DNA of 64,000 nt. Origin: Planctomycetota bacterium. GTDB taxonomy: Bacteria; Planctomycetota; UBA1135; UBA2386. The DNA lies in assembly GCA_016794425.1 (NCBI GenBank), contig JAEUHR010000058.1:124001-188000 (forward strand). The letters run 5' to 3'. Both the position numbers and the translations under genes were made by a program. The notes beneath the pieces were generated by a model. It had not been told where the DNA came from, made no database searches, and saw only the letters and a program-made list of their open reading frames with translations. Within the stretch, counting starts at the first letter, position 1. Every line of letters begins with the position of its first letter. Below are positions 18,363-29,779 of this stretch, piece by piece.

Positions 18363-18971
18363 ATGACCAGACCTGGTTTTCGCAGGGGACGCCCGGGAGG
18401 GGCTACGGCGAAGCCCGCCGCCGACCATGGCGACGGCTTCCTCAGCGCTTCCTTGTTCTCGCAGGCGCAGATCCTGCACCTGATGAAGAACGAGTTCGCG
18501 CGCGCGCGCCGGCACGGGGTGCCGCTCGGCTGCGCCCTGATGCAGGTCGACCGGCTGCACCAGCTCGTCGATCTGCACGGCGTCGAACTGCGGCATGCGG
18601 TGCGTTCGGCGCTGGCCCAGCTGGTGCGCGAGAAGACGCGCGGCGCCGACCTGCTCGGCGCGACCAACGACGATCGCTACCTGTTGATCCTGCCCCACAC
18701 CGATCTGGCGCAGACCCACGTCGTCGCGGGGCGATTGCAGCAGCTGTTCGGCGAACTCGAGATCCGCGTCGACGGCCGCGAGCTGGTGCTGTCGCTGTCG
18801 GTCGGTATCACGGCCTGCACCGACCAAACCACGCTGTTCTTCGACACGTTCGTGGCCCAGGCCGAGGCGGCCCTCGACTACGCACTGGCGCACGGCGGCG
18901 ACCAGGTGGTGTCGTTCGGCGAAGTGCAGCTGCGCAGCGACGGCGAAGCCGGCGAGCAGGACCAGCGCTAG
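18363..18971 (+). CDS. Degenerate GGDEF-domain protein
   Basis: 202 residues; after about 30 disordered residues the rest is one GGDEF-type fold: LFSQAQILHLMKNEFARAR, LGCALMQVDRLHQL, then GATNDDRYLLILP where the GG(D/E)EF active site should be, and LVLSLSVGITAC. TNDDRY replaces the catalytic signature, so diguanylate cyclase activity is not expected; it may be a non-catalytic c-di-GMP- or partner-binding module. No other domain is attached. It lies 119 nt upstream of an NtrC-type response regulator and 121 nt downstream of a terminator. Confidence 0.75.
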   Translation: MTRPGFRRGRPGGATAKPAADHGDGFLSASLFSQAQILHLMKNEFARARRHGVPLGCALMQVDRLHQLVDLHGVELRHAVRSALAQLVREKTRGADLLGATNDDRYLLILPHTDLAQTHVVAGRLQQLFGELEIRVDGRELVLSLSVGITACTDQTTLFFDTFVAQAEAALDYALAHGGDQVVSFGEVQLRSDGEAGEQDQR

Positions 18972-19090
18972 GTTCCGCGGGTAGGGGCGGCGGCGTTCCG
19001 CGGCCGGCGGTAGATTGCCGCGTCGATGAGGCGACCCACCGAGTTCGTGTCCGCGTCCGATTGCCAGCAAGGCCGTGCGAGGTGCCGGCG

Positions 19091-20451
<1,361 letters not shown>

Positions 20452-20455
<4 letters not shown>

Positions 20456-22557
20456 GCGGCCGGTCGGGATGCGGCTTCGGCGCGGTGCTGGCGGCCGTGC
20501 TGGAGATCGGGGTCGCGGTGCCGGCACAGGCACCACCGCGGTTCCACGCCGTGTTGTGGTGCGGCGATCCGGCCCGCGCTGCGGTCGCGCGCGACGTCGG
20601 CTGCGACGCCGTGCAGCTGCCGCGCGGCGGCGATCCGGCGCCGTTGGCCGAACTGGGGCTCGGGTACTACCTCGACCAGCCGATCGGCAAGGGGCTGCTG
20701 GAGCTGCGCGACGCCGAATGGCAGCCGCTGCTGCAGGCCTACGAACGCGCGCGCGATCCGGCCGCGCTGGTGCGGCCGACGTGCTTCGCGACGCCGGGCC
20801 TGGTCGCGGCGCGCGCGGCCGAGGCGGCGGCCGAAGCGGCCCGCGTGCGCGGCCCCGGCCTGCGCTTCGTCGCGCTTGCCGACGAAGCGTCGGCCACGCG
20901 GCACGACGCGCCGCTCGACACCTGCCGGTGCGAACACTGTGCGGTGGCGTTCCGCGAGTTCCTGCGGCGGCGCCTGCAGTCGCTCGACGCGGCCAACCAG
21001 GCGCTCGGCACGTTCTACGCGAGCTGGGACGACGTCGCGCTGCCGACCACCGACCAGGTGCGGCGGCGCGAACTCGGCGACGTGCAGCTGCCGGCAGACC
21101 TGCGGCCGTTCGCGTTGCGGCAGGAGTTCGTCGACGAACAGTTCGCCGCGGCCGTGCAGGCGATCGCCACCGTCGTGCGCACGGCCGTGCCCGACGTGCC
21201 CGTGGGCCTCACCGGCCTGCAGGTGCCCGGTGCGTTCGGCGGCAACGACCTGGCGCGGCTCGCGGCGGCGCTGACGCTGGCCGAACCGTACGCGATCGGC
21301 GGGGCGCCGGAGCTGGTGCGCGCGTTCGCGGTGCCCGGCACGCAGCGCTACGCGACGCTGTTCGCGCCGGCGGCCGACGCGCCGCCGTCGCTGCCGCTGG
21401 CGGCGTTCGTGCGCGGCCATCTCGCGGCAATGGCCGTCGACGGCCTCGCCGGCTGCGTGGTGTGGAACGATGTCGCCGTCGCCGGACCGGATCGGGCACC
21501 GACGCCGTTCGGCATCGCGCTGCGCGACGAACTGCGCGCGCTGCGGCCGGTGCTCGACGCGTGCGCCGGTGCGACCGTGGTGACCGATGCGGTGTGGATG
21601 GTCGAGTCGCAGGCGTCGGTGCGCGTGTGGTGGATGCTCGATTCGGCGCAGGACGGGCTGACCTGGATCCGGCGCCTGGGTTCGTACGAACGCGAGCACA
21701 GCACCAGCCAGGCCGCGCGGCTCGGCTGGCTCCGGCTGCTGCAGGACCTCGGCATCGAGCCACGCATCGTCGCCGAGTCGGACCTGCCCGAGCGGCTGTT
21801 GCGCGAACGGCCGCGCTGCCTCGTGCTGCCGGCGACGATCGCGCTCAGCGATCGCTGCGTGCAGGCGATCGAGGCGTGGGTGCGGGCGGGCGGCACCCTG
21901 CTCGCGGACCACGGCGCGGCGCTCTACGACGACACGCTGCGGCGGCGCGACGCGGGTGGGCTCGACGGCGTGTTCGGCATCACCGAGCGCAGCCTCGCGT
22001 GGCGCGACCTGCTGGTGCGTGAGGGCCGCAGCACCGCGCGCGAGCGCGGCCTGCCGCTGGCCGAGCTCGGCCTGAAGGGGGGGCTCGGCGAGCGGCGCTC
22101 GGGCGGCGAAGCGTTCCTCGAGGCGGTGCTCGGCCGCGGCCGCGCCGTCTACCTGAATGCGCCGGTGTGCGGTTACGACCGCTGGCGCCTCGACGAGGCC
22201 ACGATCGAGCCGGCGCACGAACTGCGCCGCCGTGTGCGGGCGGTGCTGCAGCTCGCGTCCGTCGAGCCGCGGTTCGACGTGCGCGGCGACGGCCTGCCGA
22301 CCTGCCTGCTGCGCCGCACGCTGCGGCTCGGCGACGGGCGCGAAGTGCTCGCCGTCCGGCTGCAGGCCGACGCGGCGCCGGCGCTGCTGCAGCGGCTCGG
22401 CGCCGAGGGTCCGCGCCGGGTGCAGCTGCTGCTGCGCGGCGAGCGGGAACTGCGGCGGCTCGATGCCGTGCCCGGCGAAGGCGTGCTCGGCAACGCTGCG
22501 CGCTTCGACCTCGACCTCGATCCGTTCGGCGCGCTGCTGCTCGAGGTCGTTCGGTGA
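20452..22557 (+). CDS. Exported GH42-like (beta-galactosidase-type) protein
   Basis: 701 residues. ATG at 20452 overlaps the regulator stop. A signal peptide is likely (GAVLAAVLEIGVAVPAQA). Residues 158-170 (CRCEHCAVAFREF) and 177-195 (SLDAANQALGTFYASWDDV) match the conserved cysteine cluster and the following segment of glycoside hydrolase family 42, and a later block, PRCLVLPATIALSD with AWVRAGGTLL, fits the GH42 trimerisation domain. The catalytic glutamates cannot be fixed by eye. Probably acts on a glycan outside the cytoplasm. Coupled start and stop suggest that the NtrC-type regulator and this gene are one transcript. Confidence 0.65.
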
Positions 22558-23363
22558 CCCGAGTGCTCGGCACGCAGCTGTTCGCGGGCGACGACGCGCC
22601 CGCGGCGGTGCTGATCTCGGACCTGCACGTGCCCGCCGACGGGGGCGCCGTCGTCGCCCACCTCGACGCTGCGCTGCGCGCGGCGGCGGCCGCGCAGGCG
22701 AAGGTGTTCGTGCTGGGCGATCTGTTCGATTCGTACGTCTCGGCGCGCCAGGTGCGCACCGGCGTCTGGCGCGACGTCGCGGCGCGCTTCGCCGCCGCGA
22801 CCGCCGCCGGTACGGAGATCGTGCTGCTGCACGGCAACCGCGATTTCCTGCTCGGGCCGGAGTTCACTGCGGCCAGCGGCGTGCGCCTGGTGCCCGGCGG
22901 TCTGCAGGTCCGACTCGCCGGCGTGCCGACGCTGCTGCTGCACGGCGACGAGCTGTGCCAGAACGACGTGCCGTACCAGCGTGCCAAACGATGGCTGCGG
23001 CACCCGTGCACGCGTGCGCTCGCGCGGCGCTTGCCGCTGCGCTGGGCGCTGGCCGCAGCGGCGCGTGCGCGGGCACGCAGCCAGGCGGTCGTGCAGGCGG
23101 GCGACCAGACCCGGTTCCTGCCGACCATCTCGGCAGTCGGCGCCGCGCTGGCTGCCAGCGGCGGCCGGCTGGTGTTCGGCCACATCCATCACTTCGCCCA
23201 TGGCGAGATGGCTGGGCGCCACTACTGGGTCCTGCCGGCCTTCGATGCCGATCCGATCGGCTTGTGGGCCAGCGACGGCCGGCTCGAGCCGGTGCGGTTC
23301 GAGCCATCCGGCCATTGGGCGCGCGTGCCGACGCCGCGGCCCTGCCCGTTGGCCGCGAGCTGA
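22554..23363 (+). CDS. LpxH-like metallophosphoesterase (UDP-2,3-diacylglucosamine diphosphatase family)
   Basis: 269 residues. Metal-site motifs in order: SDLH (22-25), GDLFDS (55-60), HGNRDFLLG (93-101), HGDELCQND (130-138) and GHIHH near 217. GDLFDS and GNRDFL are characteristic of LpxH, which makes lipid X in lipid A synthesis at the inner face of the membrane. The protein is slightly longer than typical LpxH and its neighbours are not lipid A genes, so the substrate is inferred. GTG start overlaps the GH42-like stop by 4 nt. Confidence 0.75.
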   Translation: MTRVLGTQLFAGDDAPAAVLISDLHVPADGGAVVAHLDAALRAAAAAQAKVFVLGDLFDSYVSARQVRTGVWRDVAARFAAATAAGTEIVLLHGNRDFLLGPEFTAASGVRLVPGGLQVRLAGVPTLLLHGDELCQNDVPYQRAKRWLRHPCTRALARRLPLRWALAAAARARARSQAVVQAGDQTRFLPTISAVGAALAASGGRLVFGHIHHFAHGEMAGRHYWVLPAFDADPIGLWASDGRLEPVRFEPSGHWARVPTPRPCPLAAS

Positions 23364-23558
23364 CCGCCCAGGCGACTCGTGCTTGCCGTGGAACGGGTGC
23401 GCCGCGGTGCGGGCGGGGCCCGGTCCGGGCAGGGCCGCGGCGGGGCTGCCACGGGCTGTGCCAGGGAAAGCACCAGTTGGGGGAAGGGTAGGTCTGATTG
23501 GGGTGGAGCGGGGTGTGGCTACCAGCGGTGGTGGGTGGAGCCCGGGTTGCTCCCGCCA

Positions 23559-23579
23559 AGCCCCGGCCGCAGCGGGGCT
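23559..23579. repeat. Short hairpin
   Basis: AGCCCCG at 23559-23565 and CGGGGCT at 23573-23579, perfect 7-bp stem with 7-nt loop, 6 nt before the long inverted repeat. Confidence 0.6.
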
Positions 23580-23585
23580 CATTCC

Positions 23586-23727
23586 GGAACTGATGACTTG
23601 CGTGGATCACCGGCCCGGACGCTTCGGGAGGTGGCGGTTGCCCGGCGCTGACCGGACCGGTCTGCGCCCCGCAGCCCCCGTCGAACCTGGACCGGCTGGG
23701 CCGTGATCCACGCAGGTCATCAGTTCC
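23586..23727. repeat. 25-bp inverted repeat around a 92-nt core
   Basis: Left arm 23586-23610 begins GGAACTGATGAC, right arm 23703-23727 ends GTCATCAGTTCC. They are complementary at 24 of 25 positions; the one mismatch would be a G-U pair in RNA. GGCCC (23612-23616) and GGGCC (23698-23702) extend the stem inward past a one-base bulge. The core codes for nothing recognisable. Confidence 0.85.
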
Positions 23728-23918
23728 CCTCGGCCCGCGGAGTGCTGCCGGCAGTGTCGGCAGATCGGGGTTGCGGCCGATGTCCGCACCCGGCTAGACT
23801 CCTCGCCCCTTTCGTCGGACGGGTTCCGACGCCGGATCGTCGGCCGCGGTCGCGGTCCGGCCGCGATCTTTTCCAAATCGGATCGACCGTACTCCACGAA
23901 CTCTCCCCGCTCCACCGC

Positions 23919-24656
23919 GTGTCCTCTGCCGCTGCCGACACCCATCCGCTCGCACCGACGCAGGTCGTTGCCATCGATGGACCGTCCGGCGCCGGCAAGA
24001 GCACCGTCGCGCGGCTGCTCGCGCGCGAGCTCGGGTTCGCGTTCCTCGACACCGGTGCGATGTACCGCGCGGTGACGTGGCACTTCCTGCAGGCCGGTTG
24101 TGCGCCGGCCGAGTGCGCCGACGAACCCGACCGCGGCGCCGAACGCATGCGGCGCGCATTGTCGGGTGCTCGGCTGGAACTCGACGCGGGCCGCGTGCTG
24201 CTGAACGGACGCGACGTCACGCACCACCTGCGGGTGCGCGAAGTCGAATCGCAGGTCAGCGCCGTCTCCGCGCTGCCGTTCGTCCGCACCGCGATGCGCG
24301 ATCTGCAGCGCGGTGTGGCCGTCAAGGGGCCCGTCGTGGCCGAAGGCCGCGACATGGGCTCGGTGGTGTTCCCGCGGGCCCGGTGGAAGGTCTACCTGGA
24401 CGCCGCGCCGAGCGAACGGGCGCGCCGCCGCAGCCGCGACTTCGAGCGGCAGGGGCGGCAGGTGAGCGCCGAAGACGTTCTCGACGAGATCAACGTGCGC
24501 GATCGGCTCGACAGCACGCGCTCCGATGCGCCGCTGCGGCAGGCGCCGGACGCGCTCTACGTCGACACCACCGGTCTCACGACCGAGGCCGTGGTGGCGA
24601 AGCTGCTCGAGTTCGTCCGCACCAGCAGCTCCGAACGGCTGCGGGAGGCGCGATGA
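23919..24656 (+). CDS. cmk: Cytidylate kinase
   Basis: 245 residues. Phosphorylates CMP/dCMP to the diphosphate. P-loop GPSGAGKST at 21-29, FLDTGAMYRAVTW after it, EGRDMGSVVFP in the NMP-binding region and a C-terminal YVDTTGL. GTG at 23919 puts the P-loop at the usual distance from the N-terminus; the frame is open upstream to 23703 but that part lies in the inverted-repeat region and looks non-coding. The order cmk, plsC, rpsA is a common one. The stop overlaps the plsC start (ATGA). Confidence 0.93.
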   Translation: MSSAAADTHPLAPTQVVAIDGPSGAGKSTVARLLARELGFAFLDTGAMYRAVTWHFLQAGCAPAECADEPDRGAERMRRALSGARLELDAGRVLLNGRDVTHHLRVREVESQVSAVSALPFVRTAMRDLQRGVAVKGPVVAEGRDMGSVVFPRARWKVYLDAAPSERARRRSRDFERQGRQVSAEDVLDEINVRDRLDSTRSDAPLRQAPDALYVDTTGLTTEAVVAKLLEFVRTSSSERLREAR

Positions 24657-25396
24657 CCGCCGAAGCGACGCGTCCGGCGCCCAGCGCCGAGGCCGAGCCG
24701 CGCGGTGGCCGCGCGCCGTTGCGGCGCGTGCAGCGCAGCGCGCTGGTCTGGAACCTGTCGAAGTACCTCGTGCTGGCGTTCAGCAAGGTCTGGTTCCGGC
24801 TCCGCGTCGAGCACCGCGATCGGTTGCCGGCCAGCGGGCCGGTGCTGATCGTCGCCAACCACTCGAGCTACCTGGACCCGCCGCTGATCGGCATCACGGC
24901 CAGTCGCTGGGTCGGCTTCCTGGCGCAGGCCGGGCTCGCGAAGCTCGGGCCGATGCGCTGGTGGCTGGCGCAGGTCGGCGTCACGCTGATCGACCGCGAC
25001 GCGCCGTCGAAGGACGCGATGCGGCTGGTTGCCGACTGCCTGAAGGCCGGCGAGGTCGTCGGCATCTTCCCCGAGGGCACGCGCAGCGCCGACGGTTCCG
25101 TCGCGCCGTTCCGCACCGGCGTCGAGTTCCTGGTCCGCCGCACCGGCGCCCCGGTGCTGCCGGTCGGCATCGACGGCGCGAGCCGCGCGTTCCCGCGCAA
25201 GGCCTGGCTGCCGCGGCCACGCAAGGTCGTGGTCCGCTTCGGTCAGCCGTGGTCGGCGGAACGGGTGCTGGCGCCGGGTGGCGTCGAGGCGCTGCGGCGC
25301 GAAGTCGCGCAGCTGGCGCATGCGCCCTTGCGCGAGGTGGCAGCCGCTGCCGATCGATCCGAATCCAAATCGTCTTCCGCCGGTGGCGGGGCATGA
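24653..25396 (+). CDS. plsC: 1-acyl-sn-glycerol-3-phosphate acyltransferase
   Basis: 247 residues. LPLAT-family motifs: NHSSYLDP with H70 and D75 (HX4D), FPEGTRS at 139-145, and VLPVGIDGASRAFP for motif IV. Transfers an acyl chain to lysophosphatidic acid at the inner membrane. Hydrophobic segment near 31-45. Strong GGGAGG at 24643-24648 before the ATG. Lies between cmk and rpsA. Confidence 0.92.
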   Translation: MTAEATRPAPSAEAEPRGGRAPLRRVQRSALVWNLSKYLVLAFSKVWFRLRVEHRDRLPASGPVLIVANHSSYLDPPLIGITASRWVGFLAQAGLAKLGPMRWWLAQVGVTLIDRDAPSKDAMRLVADCLKAGEVVGIFPEGTRSADGSVAPFRTGVEFLVRRTGAPVLPVGIDGASRAFPRKAWLPRPRKVVVRFGQPWSAERVLAPGGVEALRREVAQLAHAPLREVAAAADRSESKSSSAGGGA

Positions 25397-25535
25397 GCCT
25401 CGTCACCGACAACCGGTGTCCGGATGGTCCGGCCGCCGGCATTGTGGTCGCACCTCGCCCCGGCAACTTCGCCGTCGGTGCGGTGCAGCTTTCCGTCGGT
25501 TGTTTCCCCTCCTCCCTTCAACCCCGTTTCGTTTG

Positions 25536-27331
<1,796 letters not shown>

Positions 27332-27332
<1 letters not shown>

Positions 27333-28381
27333 TGCCGCGCCGGCGGCGCTTCCTCGGTGCGCAGGTCGCGGCGCTGGTCGCCGCGGCTTGCGTGACGACC
27401 TACGAGGAAGCGCCGCTGTTGACCGACGTGAAGGTGCCGGCGGTGCCGGCCGTCGCGCAGACGATCCCGTTCGGCGACACCGTCGGCGCCGACCAGACTC
27501 TGCTGTTCGAGTTCTACGGCAGCCTGTTCCAGCGGCTGCAGGCCGCGGTCGACGACCGCGACCGCGTGCAACTCGAAGCGCTGCTGGCCGCCTACGATCG
27601 CCCCGACCTGCCGCCGCGCATCGCCGAAGTCGTGCGCGGCTACGGCGCGGTCGCCCGCGCGCTGCGCTGGCAGGAGCACCTGCTCGCGACCGCGACGCTG
27701 GCATTGCCGCCGGCCGACGGCGGTGCGCCGGCGGCGCCGGTGCTGGGCCAGCGGTTCTCGTTCGACCTGACGCTGCCGGCACCGCCGATGCCGGTGCGAC
27801 TCGGTGGTCGCGGCGACGACGACGCGTGCGGCTTCGCGGTCGCGATCACGCTCGACGACACGTTCGTCGACGGCAGCACGCGCTCGACACACACGCAGGA
27901 GTTCGCATGGCTGCCCGAAGCCTGCGCGTTCGCGGGCGGCGAACCGCTGGTGGTGCCGATCGAACTCGACGTCGCCGCCGGTTTCGCGGTGCGCCGCGTC
28001 GTGCACCTGCGCGTCGACCTGATGCCGGGCCACGTCGAGGTCGAGGGGGCCCGCGCGCCGGTCCAGCGCACGGGCATCGCGGCGGCGACGCTGACCCTGT
28101 GGCCGGCCGGCCACGAGGCGATCGCGCGGGCGCCGCTGGCGACGCTGCGCGAGGCGCTGCGGCGCGGCGACGCGGCGCACTTCGCGCACGTCTTCGTCGC
28201 GGCCTGCTTCGTGCCCGCGGCCGACCGCGACGCCGCGACCGACCTGCTGGTCGAGCAGGTGCGATTCGGCCGCCAAGAGCAGGCGCTGGTGGCGATGGCG
28301 GCGCTGCAGGAAGTGACCGGCGTGCGGCTGCCGGCGGGGGATCGCGATGCGTGGCTTGCCTGGTGGCAGGCGCGCCGCTAA
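27332..28381 (+). CDS. Lipoprotein of unknown function
   Basis: 349 residues. ATG shares its A with the rpsA stop (TGATG). N-terminal RRRR then a hydrophobic stretch ending LVAAAC, with Cys20 as the lipidation site. Residues 55-120 are helical; 120-250 beta-rich; the C-terminal 80 residues are helical and end with LAWWQARR. No family recognised. Coupling to rpsA may be incidental. Confidence 0.65.
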
Positions 28382-28390
28382 GCAGCGGGC

Positions 28391-29602
28391 GTGAACTTCC
28401 CTCCCGTCGAAGAGCAGCTGGCGGTGCTGCGTCGCGGCACGGTCGACCTCGTCGACGAGAGCGACCTGCGGCAGCGCCTCGAAGCGAGCCGCCGCGAAGG
28501 GCGGCCGCTGCGCGTCAAGTTCGGCATCGACCCGAGTTCGCCCGACATCCACCTCGGGCACACGGTGCCGCTGCGCAAGCTGCGCGACTTCCAGCGTCTC
28601 GGCCACCGCGTGATCGTGCTGTGGGGCACCGCGACGGCGATGGTTGGCGACCCGTCGGGCCGCAACAAGACGCGGCCGCCGCTGACCCGCGAGCAGGTCG
28701 AAGCCAACAAGCGCACCTACCGCGAGCAGGTCGGTGCCGTACTCGACATCGGCAACATCGAGGAGCGCGAGAACGGCGAGTGGTTCCACCGCCAGTCGTT
28801 CATGGACTGCATCGCGCTGGCGAGCCGCTACACGGTCGCTCGCATGCTCGAGCGCGACGACTTCCAGAAGCGCCATCGCGAACGGCAGCCGATCGCCGTG
28901 CACGAGTTCCTCTACCCGCTGCTGCAGGGCTGGGACTCGGTGGAACTGCGCTGCGATGTCGAGATCGGCGGCAGCGACCAGCTGTTCAACCTGCTGGTCG
29001 GCCGGGATCTGCAGAGCCAGGAGGGCCAGAAGCCGCAGGTGTGCCTGACGATGCCGCTGCTCGAGGGCCTCGACGGCAGCCAGAAGATGTCGAAGTCGCT
29101 CGGCAACTACGTCGGCATCGCCGAGCCGGCACCGGTGCAGTTCGGCAAGCTGATGCGCGTGCCGAACGACCTGCTCGGCAAGTACTTCCTGCTGCTCACC
29201 GACGAGCCGGCCGAACGCGTCGAGGCGCTGTGCCGCAACCCGCTCGAGGCCAAGTTCGCGCTCGCGGCGGCGGTGGTGGCGGGCTACCACGGCGCTGCGG
29301 GCGCCGAAGCGGCGCGCGCCGAGTACGACCGCGTGCACCGGGACGGCGGCCTGCCGAGCGACCTGCCGACCGTGGCGGTCGACGCCGGGCTGATGCGCGA
29401 CGGCACCCTGTGGCTGCCCGCGGCGCTGGCCGTGGCCGGTCTCTGCAGCTCGAACAGCGACGGCCGTCGGCTGGTGCAGGGCGGCGGTGTCCGGGTCGAC
29501 GGCACCGTCGTGAACGATCCGAAGGCGCAGCTCGGGCCGGGCAGCTACGTGCTGCAGGTCGGCAAGGCCAAGGCGGCGCGCGTCGTCGTGCCGGGCGGCT
29601 GA
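28391..29602 (+). CDS. tyrS: Tyrosyl-tRNA synthetase
   Basis: 403 residues. Class I synthetase: HLGH (54-57) as HIGH, KMSKS (232-236), FGIDPSSPDIHLGH and EIGGSDQLFNLLVGRDLQ in the catalytic core; C-terminal S4-type domain about 340-400 (SSNSDGRRLVQGGGVRVDG). Attaches tyrosine to tRNA-Tyr. GTG start at 28391, 9 nt after the lipoprotein stop. Confidence 0.96.
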   Translation: MNFPPVEEQLAVLRRGTVDLVDESDLRQRLEASRREGRPLRVKFGIDPSSPDIHLGHTVPLRKLRDFQRLGHRVIVLWGTATAMVGDPSGRNKTRPPLTREQVEANKRTYREQVGAVLDIGNIEERENGEWFHRQSFMDCIALASRYTVARMLERDDFQKRHRERQPIAVHEFLYPLLQGWDSVELRCDVEIGGSDQLFNLLVGRDLQSQEGQKPQVCLTMPLLEGLDGSQKMSKSLGNYVGIAEPAPVQFGKLMRVPNDLLGKYFLLLTDEPAERVEALCRNPLEAKFALAAAVVAGYHGAAGAEAARAEYDRVHRDGGLPSDLPTVAVDAGLMRDGTLWLPAALAVAGLCSSNSDGRRLVQGGGVRVDGTVVNDPKAQLGPGSYVLQVGKAKAARVVVPGG

Positions 29603-29779
29603 CCGTCCGCGCGCCGGGCGGAAGCGTCGGGAGGTTTCGTCGCTGCGCTGCGTTCGCGCTGCACCTGGTCAACATCGAATGCCGATGCTGCGCTTCGGTG
29701 CGTTCCCGGTAGGATGCTGGCCTGGGTGGGTGTGGCGCCGACCAGCCGGCGCAGGCAGTGTGGAGGCTCGTAGCGCGCG

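Larger units (their letters stand above)
23364..23918. other. Structured non-coding region, 555 nt
   Basis: No gene recognised. Contains a motif shared with 16769-16785 (at 23379-23395), complementary GTGCTT/AAGCAC arms at 23379 and 23468, the 12-nt motif AAAGCACCAGTT at 23467-23478 that recurs at 52469, a hairpin at 23559-23579, and the long inverted repeat 23586-23727. A weak -10-like TAGACT occurs at 23794-23799 before cmk. Confidence 0.6.

Noticed and set aside
23703-23918. Extended N-terminus for cytidylate kinase
   Set aside because: It begins inside the right arm of the inverted repeat, and the P-loop would sit about 100 residues in, far from normal.
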